DNA of 64,000 nucleotides from Cryomorpha sp963748925. GTDB taxonomy: Bacteria > Bacteroidota > Bacteroidia > Flavobacteriales_D > Cryomorphaceae. Shown piece by piece: positions 45,591 to 56,101 of the stretch; positions within the stretch are counted from its first letter, which is position 1, and each line of letters opens with the position of its first letter. The notes beneath the pieces are model-generated. The model was not told the DNA's origin and searched no databases. It was given only the letters and a program-made list of their open reading frames with translations. Location of the stretch: contig CAVVKG010000001.1 of assembly GCA_963748925.1 (NCBI GenBank), forward strand, positions 186,001-250,000, written 5' to 3'. A program made the position numbers and the translations under genes.

Positions 45591-47042
45591 TTATTCAACT
45601 ATAAACAGACGACTTCCTACCCGCTCTCCATCCATCAATTGAAGCATATAGCTTCCTTGTCTCAAACTGGATATATTTATAGAAAAGTGCTGACGCCCGC
45701 TCTCAGAATGTTTATTTTGCTGAAGCATCAATCCTCCTTGAAGGTCATAAATTCTTACATGAAGGGAATGGTGTGAATCAGAAGTGTAGCTTACATTCAA
45801 TTTATCTATCACAGAAGGATTGGGATATAAGGTGAAATCAAAGGATAGGACTTTATCTATGGTTTTTAGAGAGGTAATGAAAGTGTTAATGTAAAGAATG
45901 CCTACAGGATTATTCGAATCAAAACCTTGACCGGTAAGTAGCAAATCTGAATCACTATCTCCGTCTACGTCTGCAAAATTAGCTGACCCATTTTCAATTC
46001 CTGAAAATGGTGTGTCTGGCATTACTGTAAATTGACCAAAACCGTCATTAATGTATAGTTTTGCAGTAAATCCTATTTGCTCATTAAAACCTGCAATAAG
46101 TAAATCAGTATCTTCGTCTCCATCTACATCGGCAAAGGCTGTAGAACCATGTTCTACACCCACAAAATTATTTGTTGTATCCTGATTGAATACTCCGTTT
46201 TGGTTTATGTATAGTTTGGCAATTTGGTCACTAGAATTGTTTAAGCCTGTAATAAGTAAATCAGGGTCATTATCTCCATCCACATCAGCAAAAGAAGAAC
46301 TGCTTCGGTGAACCTGTTCGAAGAGTGAAAAATTGTTTTCAGAGAAGATCCCTTCTTGATTGGTGTATAGTTGGGTTATTCCATTTGTAATCGACTTCCC
46401 AGTAATGATTACATCAGGAAAAGTATTGCCATCTATATCAGCAAACGAAATTGATCCTTGAGAAGATCCGAAAAAGGGAGTGTCAGCGACCTCAGTAAAT
46501 ATCCCTTCTTCATTGGTGTAGAGTTTAGCATTGCTAATATTTAAAGAGTCTGTTCCAGTTAACAGAAGGTCTGGATCGCCATCGTTGTCTACATCTGCAA
46601 ATTTTGCAGAACCATAATGTACGTCTAGAAAAGGGGTGTTTGCTATTTCAGTAAAATTGCCTTGTCCATCATTGTTGTACAATATTGAAATATCACCATT
46701 TACGGAATACCCGGCCAGAAACAGATCTTGATCGTCGTCGCCATCAATATCTGAAAAGGCAATGGAGCCAATGCCAATATTTTCCAAAGTTGTATTAACC
46801 ATTTCCGTGAATTGCCCTGAACCATCATTGATATAAAGTTTTGATTTTGGAGCAATAGGGAGAGTGTCATCAAAAAAACCTGTAATGAGGACGTCGAGAT
46901 CATTATCTCCATCAACATCGGCAAATGCGGCCGCACTCAATTCAGCTCCTTCAAGATTAGAGTCAGTGGATTCTGTAAAATACTGAGCCGAGAGTAAATG
47001 TGCAGCAAGTATAAAATTAAGGGAGAGGATTATAGTTTTCAT
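45591..47042 (-). CDS. Secreted FG-GAP (VCBS) repeat protein with T9SS type A sorting domain
   Basis: The 483-residue protein has signal MKTIILSLNFILAAHLLSAQ. Seven or more FG-GAP repeats with Ca-binding D-x-D-x-D-x-D loops follow: FADVDGDNDLDVLITGF, FSDIDGDDDQDLFLAGY, FADVDNDGDPDLLLTGT. These form a seven-bladed integrin-like propeller. The last 75 residues are a type A tail (DFTLYPNPSVIDKLNVSYTS, VRIYDLQGGLMLQ, GSYMLQLMDG). It is a calcium-stabilised surface protein with no enzymatic site. Confidence 0.9.
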   Translation of the reverse strand: MKTIILSLNFILAAHLLSAQYFTESTDSNLEGAELSAAAFADVDGDNDLDVLITGFFDDTLPIAPKSKLYINDGSGQFTEMVNTTLENIGIGSIAFSDIDGDDDQDLFLAGYSVNGDISILYNNDGQGNFTEIANTPFLDVHYGSAKFADVDNDGDPDLLLTGTDSLNISNAKLYTNEEGIFTEVADTPFFGSSQGSISFADIDGNTFPDVIITGKSITNGITQLYTNQEGIFSENNFSLFEQVHRSSSSFADVDGDNDPDLLITGLNNSSDQIAKLYINQNGVFNQDTTNNFVGVEHGSTAFADVDGDEDTDLLIAGFNEQIGFTAKLYINDGFGQFTVMPDTPFSGIENGSANFADVDGDSDSDLLLTGQGFDSNNPVGILYINTFITSLKTIDKVLSFDFTLYPNPSVIDKLNVSYTSDSHHSLHVRIYDLQGGLMLQQNKHSESGRQHFSINISSLRQGSYMLQLMDGERVGSRLFIVE

Positions 47043-47351
47043 AGTATCAAATTAAAATTTCTTTCATCAGTTTTAATATTACTTTATTATGAAAATTTAA
47101 TCTAACCTAACTTTCATAAAGTTTCATTTTCTCAGAGGTGAAATTAATCAGAATTAAAAATGTGGACAAATGAGCAATACAATTTAATGTCTGTCAATAC
47201 CTTCGGGTATCTGCTTCAGAATCTTTGATGACAAGTACAATCCGGATTGGGGACATTATGGACCGAGACTATTTAAACTATAATCTCTATGCAAGGCATA
47301 GTTTTAATTTGTTATGTAAAGGTTGACAAATACTTCATAAAAAAAAAGTAA
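47043..47351. other. Intergenic region (309 bp)
   Basis: There is no gene. A small perfect hairpin CTATGC-AAG-GCATAG (47287-47301), followed by TTTTAATTT, is the only structure seen. It is too weak for a firm terminator call. Confidence 0.45.
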
Positions 47352-47825
47352 TCAATTCGCCTTATCCAAAACCAAACCGATTTCCATTGCGAAGTTCAAT
47401 GGGTCATTTGGCATATTCTGCTCTATTAAGTAGGTATAAGTTCCTTTTTCTTCATACTTCTTATTGCTTTCTATTAAATGCTCACTATCCCAAATATCTA
47501 GACCAGGTTCTCCAATATAATCACCATTGTCATCCCTTACTTTGAATTCATATTCATTCACTGACTCTTTGCCGCTCGGGCTCGTCTCGGTTACCTTAAC
47601 CTTGATAACTTGAAATCTATAGCCGCTTGCGTACCGAAAAGTTAAGCTCAAATTATACAGGATGTCATTCTTGTCAATAGGTACGTTGAATTCACGTTTA
47701 TCTTTTTTCAACCACTCCAGCTCGGGAGATAATTCTTTATGATTAACGTACACTCGTCCTTCGGGCTGACAAGCAAAAATTCCTAATGCTAAAATTAGTA
47801 CTGCAAATATTTGTGCTTTTTTCAT
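47352..47825 (-). CDS. GldH-like gliding-motility lipoprotein
   Basis: The 157-residue protein starts at ATG 47825, MKKAQIFAVLILALGIFAC (lipobox IFAC). The longer frame begins with TTG and spoils the signal. The body has the GldH-type beta-rich pattern: LYNLSLTFRYASGYRFQVI, EYEFKVRDDNGDYIGEPGLD and KYEEKGTYTYLIEQNM. GldH is an outer-membrane-associated lipoprotein needed for gliding and T9SS in Flavobacterium. Similarity is judged by eye, so the assignment is likely but unproved. Confidence 0.6.
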   Translation of the reverse strand: MKKAQIFAVLILALGIFACQPEGRVYVNHKELSPELEWLKKDKREFNVPIDKNDILYNLSLTFRYASGYRFQVIKVKVTETSPSGKESVNEYEFKVRDDNGDYIGEPGLDIWDSEHLIESNKKYEEKGTYTYLIEQNMPNDPLNFAMEIGLVLDKAN

Positions 47826-47948
47826 GGGTTTCAATGTACAAAAACTATTCTTCTGCAAAAGGGAAATTATTATTAGTAGAGAATATTTTGGCTTGCCTTT
47901 CGGCGAATACTGCTTCTCAACTGAAGCATATCTTTCACTGTATTCGTT

Positions 47949-48401
47949 TTACATAATATTTCTCAGCCCGTCATAAACCACAATACTCACCGCATTTGCC
48001 AGATTCAAGCTTCTAACATGATTGCTGTGAATAGGAATTTTATAAAGTTTATCAGAGTTTTCAGAGATGATATTTTGTGGCAAACCAACAGATTCTTTTC
48101 CAAAAACGAGAAACATTTCGTCTTTATAGTCAATTGAATAGTAATTCTTCTCTCCGGAACTCGAGAAAAAGACCATGTTTTTTTCTTTATTAATTGAGAA
48201 AAACGCATCGATTCCTTCATAAGTTTTTACCGTAAGGTGTTTCCAATAATCCAGTCCGGCTCTTTTTAATCTCGAGTCATCTATTTCAAACCCAAAGGGT
48301 TTTATTAAATGCAAAGTTGATCCTGATGCTAAGCTAAGACGACCAATATTGCCGGTGTTCATCGGTATTTCCGGCTCTATAAGAACAATGTTAAATCCCA
48401 T
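47949..48401 (-). CDS. trmL: tRNA (cytidine(34)-2'-O)-methyltransferase
   Basis: This 150-residue SPOUT methyltransferase has NIVLIEPEIPMNTGNIGRLS (motif 1), LVFGKESVGLP (motif 2) and VRSLNLANAVSIVVYDGLRN (motif 3, the knot that binds SAM). It methylates the 2'-OH of the wobble base in tRNA-Leu. The length equals E. coli TrmL (157 aa). Confidence 0.93.
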   Translation of the reverse strand: MGFNIVLIEPEIPMNTGNIGRLSLASGSTLHLIKPFGFEIDDSRLKRAGLDYWKHLTVKTYEGIDAFFSINKEKNMVFFSSSGEKNYYSIDYKDEMFLVFGKESVGLPQNIISENSDKLYKIPIHSNHVRSLNLANAVSIVVYDGLRNIM

Positions 48402-48981
48402 TCAATTTATGTTTTACTATTATCTGCTCAACGGAGTATTCTCTCAGCATCCATCGTATCAATAATTGATTGTGCACTCCCAATTTCAAAAAAATATACC
48501 ATTTGATTAAAAATTTAAATGCAAAATCGCCGAAACTCATTTCAATTCGCAATTGTGTTGGTTAAAATGACCTAGGGAATTACGAAGCGGCTAAAATTTC
48601 CCAACCATAGAAAATAAAATGGGGAGGAGGAATTATTCTTGGATGCTCCCCAAAAAACTAATACGGTTTAAAAGTAGAATAATTACGGTTAAAAACTGTA
48701 ATTATAAGGAAGTGTACATTTCCCTATCCAAGTAGCCAAGATTCGAAAAGCATTTGATTAAGATAAAAATATTAGATCGATCTCATCCAAGCATGACTTA
48801 TCAATGGCGATCTATTACAGATGTTGGCAAGACTGTGGTTGAGTGGAAGCAATTGATTTAATTGAAAGCTCAATCTGATTTTTTTTAATGATTCTATCTG
48901 GACATTATAGATCTATATACCTATATTACACCCTCGTAGAGAATATTCTGGGCCAGTCTCAGAAACTATAAACCAATCATC
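48402..48981. other. Intergenic region (580 bp) before the haloperoxidase fusion gene
   Basis: There is no gene, tRNA or exact TAnnTTTG box. A 7-bp inverted repeat TGGGGAG/CTCCCCA (48620-48626 and 48646-48652) is the only symmetric element noticed. A long leader of the large gene is possible. Confidence 0.45.
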
Positions 48982-51900
48982 ATGAAAACCAACCTACTCG
49001 TGCTCTGCATGACCCTTTCTGTCAATTTTCTAATCGGACAGACTTTCACAAACAAGACCAACATATTGAACAATACCTGGGGAAGTACTCCATGCGTAGC
49101 GGATATGAATGGCGATGGACTAGATGACGTGGTCACCTTAAAAACTACATCCGGAAATGACATATCTATAGATTATCAACAGCCGGATGGTACGTTTAAT
49201 CAAGTGATTTACGATGTCAATGCGCAGGTCAGCCCGTCTTGGAGCATAGCTGCTGGAGATCTTAATTCAGATGGTTATCTGGACCTCATGTTCGGAGGTA
49301 GCTCTCGAGTAGCGTTCTATCTTTCGAATTCCACAGGAACAGCATTTACCGAACAATTTATCAATGACTACATATTCAGCCAGCGTACCAACATTGTAGA
49401 TATAGACGGAGATGGAGACTTGGATGCCTTCGCTTGTCATGATGTAGACTTGAGTCATCCTTACCGCAACGATGGAACGGGCTTAATGACCGAAGACCAG
49501 AGCCTTATTGCTACAATTCCGCTAGCCGGTAACTATGCCAGTGTATGGACAGATTTCGACAATGATGGCGACACCGACCTTTATATTGCAAAATGTCGTC
49601 AAGGATCTTCACCGGGTGCTGTTGAAAGAGAGAATGCCTTATATGTTAACGACGGAACCAATAACTATTCGGGCAATGTGATTGCCGATTACGGCCTCTT
49701 TGACAATGAGCAATCATGGGTAACTATATTCGAAGATTTCGACAATGATGGAGATATGGACACGTATACCGTGAATCATACCGCGCAGTGCTTCTTGCGA
49801 GAGAACGATGGTACTGGAAATTATACAGATGTTAGCGCAGGCAGTGGCCTGGATGTCTCTGACCTGGGGTCCTGGGCATTAATTGGAGCAGATTTCGATA
49901 ATGATGGATGGGTGGATATGCTAATGGAGTCTTCCTTTGGCATTGACAAAGAATTCTACCACAACGATGGCGGAATGACATTTACCGGTTCGGCTCTCCC
50001 TTTTAATAAAGGAGCACTAGGCGATCTGAATAATGATGGATATATCGATGTATTCACAGGAGGAACACTATGGATGAATGACGGAGGAAGTAACAACTAT
50101 TTGAAAGTAGCCTTAACCGGAACGAACTCCAACATTAATGGTATAGGCGCAAGAGTGGAGTGCTACAGTGATTTGGGAATACAGATTAGAGAGTGCCGGG
50201 CTGGAGAGAACTTTAAGCCGATGAGTTCCCTTGATCTTTTTTTCGGATTGGGAACAGATACTGAAGTAGATAGTGTTATCGTACGTTGGCCTTCAGGTCA
50301 AGTGGATGTTGTACTAAACCCTGCGATTAATACACGTGTTAGCGTATTGGAAGGCCTACTACCTCCCTTAATCCGATTAACCCATATCAATCCTTATTCG
50401 CAAGAAATCACCATCAAGAATTTTGGTGGAGAACCTGAGGACATCAGTTCCTATCGGCTCTGTTCAGAACTTGATTGTACGACAAACCTCAGTAGTTTAA
50501 CTCTTGTGAATGGTGACTTTGATTTGGCAACAAATGAGGAAGTTACATTGGCGTGGACTACAAGTTCAGGCTTCACAATCGCAGGTGCTGATATGGGCCT
50601 TTTTCTGCCTACAGGTGACATGAACACGCCTGAAGTCCTGGTGGATTTCGTGCAATGGGGAAGCGGAGGAAATGGAAGTGAAAGTGTAGCTGTTGCAAAG
50701 GGGATATGGGAATCCGGTGACTTTGTTCCACTCGGGTTTGATTATTCCTATACCGGAACGGGTGATCAAAATGGAATCTCTTTTTGGCAAGAAACAGAAT
50801 TCTGTCCAGCACCATCTGATGGGCTAGCTTCCAATTTGACTCCGACAGGAGCTAACCTCTCATGGACTGAAAATGGCTCAGCGACCTCCTGGGACCTGGA
50901 GGTCGGTCCAGCTGACTTCAGCCCAACCGGAACTCCTACCAATTCAGGCGTTGAAAATGCGTATGCCTTCACAGGTACAGAAGGAACGGTCTATGACTTC
51001 TATGTACGAGCAGATTGCGCGGCCTCGGGAGGGATAGGCTCAAGCGACTGGGCAGGACCATTCCGATTCACATTGCCTTTGCCATTGAGCACCTGTGCTA
51101 ATGCAATAGATGTTAGCGTGGGCGGGACCTTCAATACTGGAACAATCGATGGCGTTTATGATAATTTTGAGTCATGTATGGCAAGTAGCCCCAACAATGC
51201 AAATTGGTTCGTCTACACTGCCCCGGCGGATGGTACGTTGAACGTTTCATCTGTAGGTTTGAGCTCTGTAGATACCCAAGTTTCAATTGGTATTGGAGAA
51301 TGCGGAGACCTGACGCAAATAGCATGTAACGATGATTTCACGGGTTCTCCGCCTTGGGAATCTGAAGTCGAATTTGACGTGATAGCAGGTACAGATTATT
51401 ATCTCATGTGGGGTGATGGATGGAGCACGAATGCATCCGATTTTACGGTGACATTTACTCCTGATCAGAACTGTAATGCTCCTGGCAATCTGCAAGCTTC
51501 CAATATCAGCGGAACAGGCGCTGATATCACTTGGACAGAGAATGGAAGTGCGACATACTGGGACCTGGAGATAGGAAATACCGGATTCACACCAACAGGT
51601 ATCCCAACAAATTCAGTTATTGCAGCCACTTATGCCTTAACGGGTTCTGAAGGTCAGTCCTTCGATATCTACGTAAGGTCGGATTGTGCCTCTGGAGGTG
51701 GATTTGGGTATAGCGAGTGGGTAGGTCCACTAAACGTGATACTCATCAATACTACTCCGGGATATCAATGGCTCGACTTCAGTGATGAGACGCCTTCAAG
51801 ACTTGAAGTTACTTCTGTAGCGAACAGCGATGACGAAGAAAAAGATATTGCCGTAGCTGATCTCAATAATGATGGCTTTGATGATGTCATCGTATGTCGG

Positions 51901-54900
51901 AAAGAACCGTTTTCAGTATCTACTGAAGGTGCGAAGTCCGATTTGCTCTTAATAAATGAGAATGGTGTGTTGACTGATAGAACGACTGACTTTGCTCCAG
52001 AATTTATCAGTACAGAGACATTTGCTCGCGACTTGTACATAGACGATTTTGACGGCGATGGCTGGAAGGATGTCATCATTGCAAACACTTTCGATCAGCA
52101 ACCTCAATACTATGCCAACCAAGGAAATGATGAATCTGGTAACTGGCTGGGTTTGGTCGATGAGACTGCTACACGATTCCCAACCCTCACCGGGGACGCT
52201 ATTTTGTTCTGCGCCGTATGGGGAGGAGATATAGACGGCGACCTCGATCAGGATATCTATTTCGTAAACTACAAACAAGGAGGCGGCGGAGGAGTCGCTA
52301 AAGATTTTCTATTGATCAATGATGGAAATGGGGTGTTCACTGATGAAAGTCAGTCCAGATTGGGAGATTTGAGGAATTCCGCCTTCGGCACTTCTGTACA
52401 AATCCATGATATGGACAATGACGGAGATCAGGATATTCTGAAAGTATCAACATTATTCTCGGTGCTGCCATGGGGAGGTAACGGTCTTTTTGTTCTCTTT
52501 AACGATGGCACAGGATCATTCTCAAATTGGCAGAACATTGCTCCCTCTGCACCATATATGTTCGAGGTGGCAGACTATAATGGAGACGGAATCATGGATG
52601 TGTTTGTCGTAGATGATGCAGCTGACTTTTTAATTACTGTCAACTCCTTTGTACCAAATGTCAGTTTGGATATAACTACTACATATGTGGTAAATGGACT
52701 TAATGGATTCGGTGGGAATGTCCATGCGATCGACTTGGATCTGGATGGTGATCTGGACATCGCAGTATCCGATGTAGATGTTGATATTCCACCATGTAAT
52801 TCAGGGCGGAGGCTAGCCCTGCTCGAAAATCAAGGAGGAATCTTTGTGGATCACCACACCTTGGATGATATTAACTGGGAAATGAACAGTTATGATTTGG
52901 GATTCATTGATATTAATGGAGATGGCCTTCAAGACTTTATCACAGGTGGTTGTGGCGGTTATAATGTATTCATGAGCGATAACTGTGATCTTGTCACGAG
53001 TTCTGCTGATTTCGATCTGGACGGCTTACCCGATGCATGTGATCCTTGTCCAACCAACCCAGACCCCAGTTGCGCACCTGACGTAAACTTTCCAGTTGTT
53101 GGCACAGAGGGTTCTGTAGCCAGACAGTGGAATGAACTACTGCTCGAATCGATTAGAAGAGACTTTGCTCGCCCGACAGTTCATGCAAGGAATTTGTTCC
53201 ATACCTCCGTGGGAATGTGGGACACCTGGGCGGTTTATAATGACACCGCCTGTACCTATTTATTGGGACAGACAGTAGATGGTTTTGAATGCACTTTTGA
53301 CTCGATTCCAACACCTGACAATGTTTCTGCAGCTCGCGATGAGGCACTTAGCTTTATGGCTTATAGGTTACTATCCCATCGATTCTCAAATTCTCCGAAT
53401 GCTGCTCTTCTGCAAATGGCCTATGATGCGCATATGGATTCTCTCGGGTACGATATAAATGTGGTGGCACAGGATTATGTAAACGGCAATCCCGCTGCTC
53501 TCGGAAATTATGTGGCGAAGTGCATCATCAATTTTGGACTCCAGGATGGTTCCAACGAACAGAATGGGTATGCCAATCAAAGGTATGCTTCGGTCAATCC
53601 ACCAATGATAGTGGATGTGCCGGGAAATGAAGGTCTCGAAGATTGGAATCGGTGGCAGCCATTGTCACTAAATTTATTTATTGACCAGAGCGGAAATGAG
53701 ATACCGGGTAACGCACCGGATTTCCTTAGTCCTGAATGGGGACAGGTAAGCCCATTTGCTTTAAGTGAGGCTGACAAAGTAACCTTTAATAGAGATGATT
53801 TTGATTATGAAGTTTACCATAATCCCGGAAGTCCGCCTTTGATGGACACTACCGGAGTGAACGATTCAGAAGATTACCGTTGGAACTTTATGACGACCTT
53901 GCTGTGGAGTTCTCAACTTGATCCAACCGATGGCGTTATGTGGGATATTTCTCCGGCTTCTATCGGGAATAGAGACGAGCTTCCTGAAACTGTTGCAGAT
54001 TATCCAACTTTTTATAATCAATTAAATGGAGGGACGACTAGTCCCGGGCATGCTATTAATCCTTCTACTGGTCAGCCATACGCACCTAATATGGTCCCGA
54101 GAGCCGATTATGCGCGTGTTTTAGCTGAATTTTGGGCGGATGGCCCAGAGAGTGAAACACCCCCGGGTCATTGGTTCACTTTACTCAACTACGTTTCAGA
54201 TCATGATTCTTTAGAAAAGAAATTCATGGGTGAAGGACCTGTAATGGACGACCTTGAATGGGATGTAAAATCCTATTTCATGATGGGTGGAGCCATGCAT
54301 GATGCCGCAGTATCAACTTGGGGAATCAAAGGATGGCATGATTACTTGAGGCCAATTTCTGCTATCAGGGCTATGGCTGGTAAAGGACAGAGTTCAGACC
54401 CGGGAGGAGTATCATATCATCCTGCAGGTCTTCCCTTAATTCCCGGAAAGGTTGAAGTAATACTAGCTGGCGATCCGCTTGCTGGTGCGAATGACGAATT
54501 CGTGGGAGAAATCAAGGTAAAAGCCTGGAAAGGTCACAACGCTATAAATAATGTGGATGTCGATGAAGCCGGTGTGGATTGGATTTATGCTACTGAATGG
54601 GAGCCTTATCAAAGACCTTCTTTTGTAACACCTCCTTTTGCAGGATACATCTCAGGTCATTCAACTTTCTCAAGAGCGGCCGCAGAGATATTAACATCAC
54701 TCACAGGAGATCCCTATTTCCCTGGAGGGATTGGTGTATTTACTGCTGAACAAGATGAATTTTTAGTATTCGAAGATGGTCCTAGTATGAATATAGAATT
54801 GCAATGGGCCACCTATCAGGATGCTGCGGATGAATCAGGTCTATCTCGAATATGGGGTGGAATCCACCCGCCATGCGATGATATTCCAGGAAGAAAGAAT

Positions 54901-55824
54901 GGTATTATAATCGGTCAGGATGTCTTCGCTAAGGCAGTGACTTACTTCAATGGTTGCACGGTCATTGAACCTTGCGAAATGGACGATCCAATTGCAATTT
55001 GCCAGGATGTGATTGTAAATCTCGACGAGACAGGCAACGCAAGCCTGACCCCTGCGGAAGTGGATAATGGAAGTTCAGATGACTGTACCATATTCGACAA
55101 TTTGACTCTTTCCCTTAACAAAACATCATTTACATGTGAAGATGTTCTCTTGAGCCCCATCACAGTAATATTGACGGTGACAGATGAGGCCGGAAAAAGC
55201 ACCCAATGCACAAGCCAGGTTACAGTAAGTGCAGGCGACAATTGCCTTCCTGTTTGGGAATGTCCTGATTTATCACTCAATATCGGTGACCCCTGTGACG
55301 ATGGAAATGACGGAACAGAAAATGATTCGGTAACATCATCGTGTGAATGTATCGGTGAACCTATTTTAGCATCACTAACCGGTAGTGCTGAATGGATAAA
55401 TACATGTGGACCCCGCGACATGACCTTTACTTTTTATGAAGTCGGAACATCTACATTGGTTGAACTTTTCAATTCATCCATCAGTGGTGATGGAACCTAT
55501 TCTCTTTCAAACGTGCCGGTAGGAACCTTCGATATTTTTATAAAGATTGATGGGGTCCTTCAGAACGGATATTTGAATCAGGTTGTATCCATAGATACGA
55601 ACAATTTAAACTTGGGTTCTTTCACTCCAGGCGATATAAACGGAGATAATGGTGTAAATATCACAGACTTTTCACTGGTAAGTGCCGCTTTTGGAAGTGT
55701 AGAAGGCGACCCAAATTATAATCCGCTAGCTGACATGAACTGCGACGGGGGTGTCAATATTATTGAATTATCCCTGCTTAATATCGGCTTTGGAATGTCA
55801 GGAGATTTTCCGGGAGGACCGTGA
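48982..55824 (+). CDS. Giant secreted fusion: FG-GAP and UnbV-type modules, FN3-like modules, vanadium haloperoxidase/PAP2 domain, HYR and dockerin-like end
   Basis: The 2280-residue protein has signal MKTNLLVLCMTLSVNFLIGQ. Order: FG-GAP repeats (about 30-380); ASPIC/UnbV-type domain (about 385-455, GIGARVECYSDLGIQIRECR); lamin-tail-like and FN3-like modules with a repeated WTENGSAT motif (460-930); a second FG-GAP set (945-1340); a thrombospondin-3-like Ca loop (DFDLDGLPDACDPCPTNPDP). Residues about 1366-1995 are a haloperoxidase/PAP2 domain with all vanadate ligands: K1783-x6-R1790-P, S1891-G-H1893, and S-R1956-x5-H1962-x3-D. An HYR module (2000-2080) and a dockerin-like repeat (about 2215-2275, PGDINGDNGVNITDFSLVSA) end it. 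V-haloperoxidases oxidise halides with H2O2, and related PAP2 enzymes are phosphatases. No T9SS tail is visible, so the export route is unclear. Confidence 0.85.
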   Translation: MKTNLLVLCMTLSVNFLIGQTFTNKTNILNNTWGSTPCVADMNGDGLDDVVTLKTTSGNDISIDYQQPDGTFNQVIYDVNAQVSPSWSIAAGDLNSDGYLDLMFGGSSRVAFYLSNSTGTAFTEQFINDYIFSQRTNIVDIDGDGDLDAFACHDVDLSHPYRNDGTGLMTEDQSLIATIPLAGNYASVWTDFDNDGDTDLYIAKCRQGSSPGAVERENALYVNDGTNNYSGNVIADYGLFDNEQSWVTIFEDFDNDGDMDTYTVNHTAQCFLRENDGTGNYTDVSAGSGLDVSDLGSWALIGADFDNDGWVDMLMESSFGIDKEFYHNDGGMTFTGSALPFNKGALGDLNNDGYIDVFTGGTLWMNDGGSNNYLKVALTGTNSNINGIGARVECYSDLGIQIRECRAGENFKPMSSLDLFFGLGTDTEVDSVIVRWPSGQVDVVLNPAINTRVSVLEGLLPPLIRLTHINPYSQEITIKNFGGEPEDISSYRLCSELDCTTNLSSLTLVNGDFDLATNEEVTLAWTTSSGFTIAGADMGLFLPTGDMNTPEVLVDFVQWGSGGNGSESVAVAKGIWESGDFVPLGFDYSYTGTGDQNGISFWQETEFCPAPSDGLASNLTPTGANLSWTENGSATSWDLEVGPADFSPTGTPTNSGVENAYAFTGTEGTVYDFYVRADCAASGGIGSSDWAGPFRFTLPLPLSTCANAIDVSVGGTFNTGTIDGVYDNFESCMASSPNNANWFVYTAPADGTLNVSSVGLSSVDTQVSIGIGECGDLTQIACNDDFTGSPPWESEVEFDVIAGTDYYLMWGDGWSTNASDFTVTFTPDQNCNAPGNLQASNISGTGADITWTENGSATYWDLEIGNTGFTPTGIPTNSVIAATYALTGSEGQSFDIYVRSDCASGGGFGYSEWVGPLNVILINTTPGYQWLDFSDETPSRLEVTSVANSDDEEKDIAVADLNNDGFDDVIVCRKEPFSVSTEGAKSDLLLINENGVLTDRTTDFAPEFISTETFARDLYIDDFDGDGWKDVIIANTFDQQPQYYANQGNDESGNWLGLVDETATRFPTLTGDAILFCAVWGGDIDGDLDQDIYFVNYKQGGGGGVAKDFLLINDGNGVFTDESQSRLGDLRNSAFGTSVQIHDMDNDGDQDILKVSTLFSVLPWGGNGLFVLFNDGTGSFSNWQNIAPSAPYMFEVADYNGDGIMDVFVVDDAADFLITVNSFVPNVSLDITTTYVVNGLNGFGGNVHAIDLDLDGDLDIAVSDVDVDIPPCNSGRRLALLENQGGIFVDHHTLDDINWEMNSYDLGFIDINGDGLQDFITGGCGGYNVFMSDNCDLVTSSADFDLDGLPDACDPCPTNPDPSCAPDVNFPVVGTEGSVARQWNELLLESIRRDFARPTVHARNLFHTSVGMWDTWAVYNDTACTYLLGQTVDGFECTFDSIPTPDNVSAARDEALSFMAYRLLSHRFSNSPNAALLQMAYDAHMDSLGYDINVVAQDYVNGNPAALGNYVAKCIINFGLQDGSNEQNGYANQRYASVNPPMIVDVPGNEGLEDWNRWQPLSLNLFIDQSGNEIPGNAPDFLSPEWGQVSPFALSEADKVTFNRDDFDYEVYHNPGSPPLMDTTGVNDSEDYRWNFMTTLLWSSQLDPTDGVMWDISPASIGNRDELPETVADYPTFYNQLNGGTTSPGHAINPSTGQPYAPNMVPRADYARVLAEFWADGPESETPPGHWFTLLNYVSDHDSLEKKFMGEGPVMDDLEWDVKSYFMMGGAMHDAAVSTWGIKGWHDYLRPISAIRAMAGKGQSSDPGGVSYHPAGLPLIPGKVEVILAGDPLAGANDEFVGEIKVKAWKGHNAINNVDVDEAGVDWIYATEWEPYQRPSFVTPPFAGYISGHSTFSRAAAEILTSLTGDPYFPGGIGVFTAEQDEFLVFEDGPSMNIELQWATYQDAADESGLSRIWGGIHPPCDDIPGRKNGIIIGQDVFAKAVTYFNGCTVIEPCEMDDPIAICQDVIVNLDETGNASLTPAEVDNGSSDDCTIFDNLTLSLNKTSFTCEDVLLSPITVILTVTDEAGKSTQCTSQVTVSAGDNCLPVWECPDLSLNIGDPCDDGNDGTENDSVTSSCECIGEPILASLTGSAEWINTCGPRDMTFTFYEVGTSTLVELFNSSISGDGTYSLSNVPVGTFDIFIKIDGVLQNGYLNQVVSIDTNNLNLGSFTPGDINGDNGVNITDFSLVSAAFGSVEGDPNYNPLADMNCDGGVNIIELSLLNIGFGMSGDFPGGP

Positions 55825-55924
55825 TGAAACTTAAAAAAATCTCACTGGACCAAAAAGTGTCCCAATGATTCTGCAATAGATTTGTTTTGTTCAAAAAAAC
55901 TCATCGAATAGAAAACCACAAATT

Positions 55925-55967
55925 ATTAGTCGATCCTGATGAAGTCAATTTCTAAGGATCGACTAAT
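55925..55967. terminator. Inverted repeat terminator between convergent genes
   Basis: ATTAGTCGATCCT (55925-55937) pairs with AGGATCGACTAAT (55955-55967), 13 bp perfect with a 17-base loop. It lies 100 bp after the giant haloperoxidase gene and about 135 bp from the kinase gene end. Confidence 0.6.
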
Positions 55968-56101
55968 TAATGAAACTCATTCCCATTCGTCAAATTCTAG
56001 AACGTAGATTGGTCCTAATTTTATAAGGAGAAATTCAGCTATAAAGCAGAAGCAATTGCCTATTTCTTGCTACGCTACGTGAGAACGCTTCGCTTAGTTG
56101 C

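Noticed and set aside
47287..47301. Small hairpin CTATGC-AAG-GCATAG
   Set aside because: The stem is short and AT-rich, and no transcript is expected to reach it on the plus strand.
48620..48652. Inverted repeat TGGGGAG/CTCCCCA upstream of the haloperoxidase gene
   Set aside because: It has only 7 bp with a 19-base loop, no gene to terminate on either strand nearby, and no second copy. It is kept only as a note.
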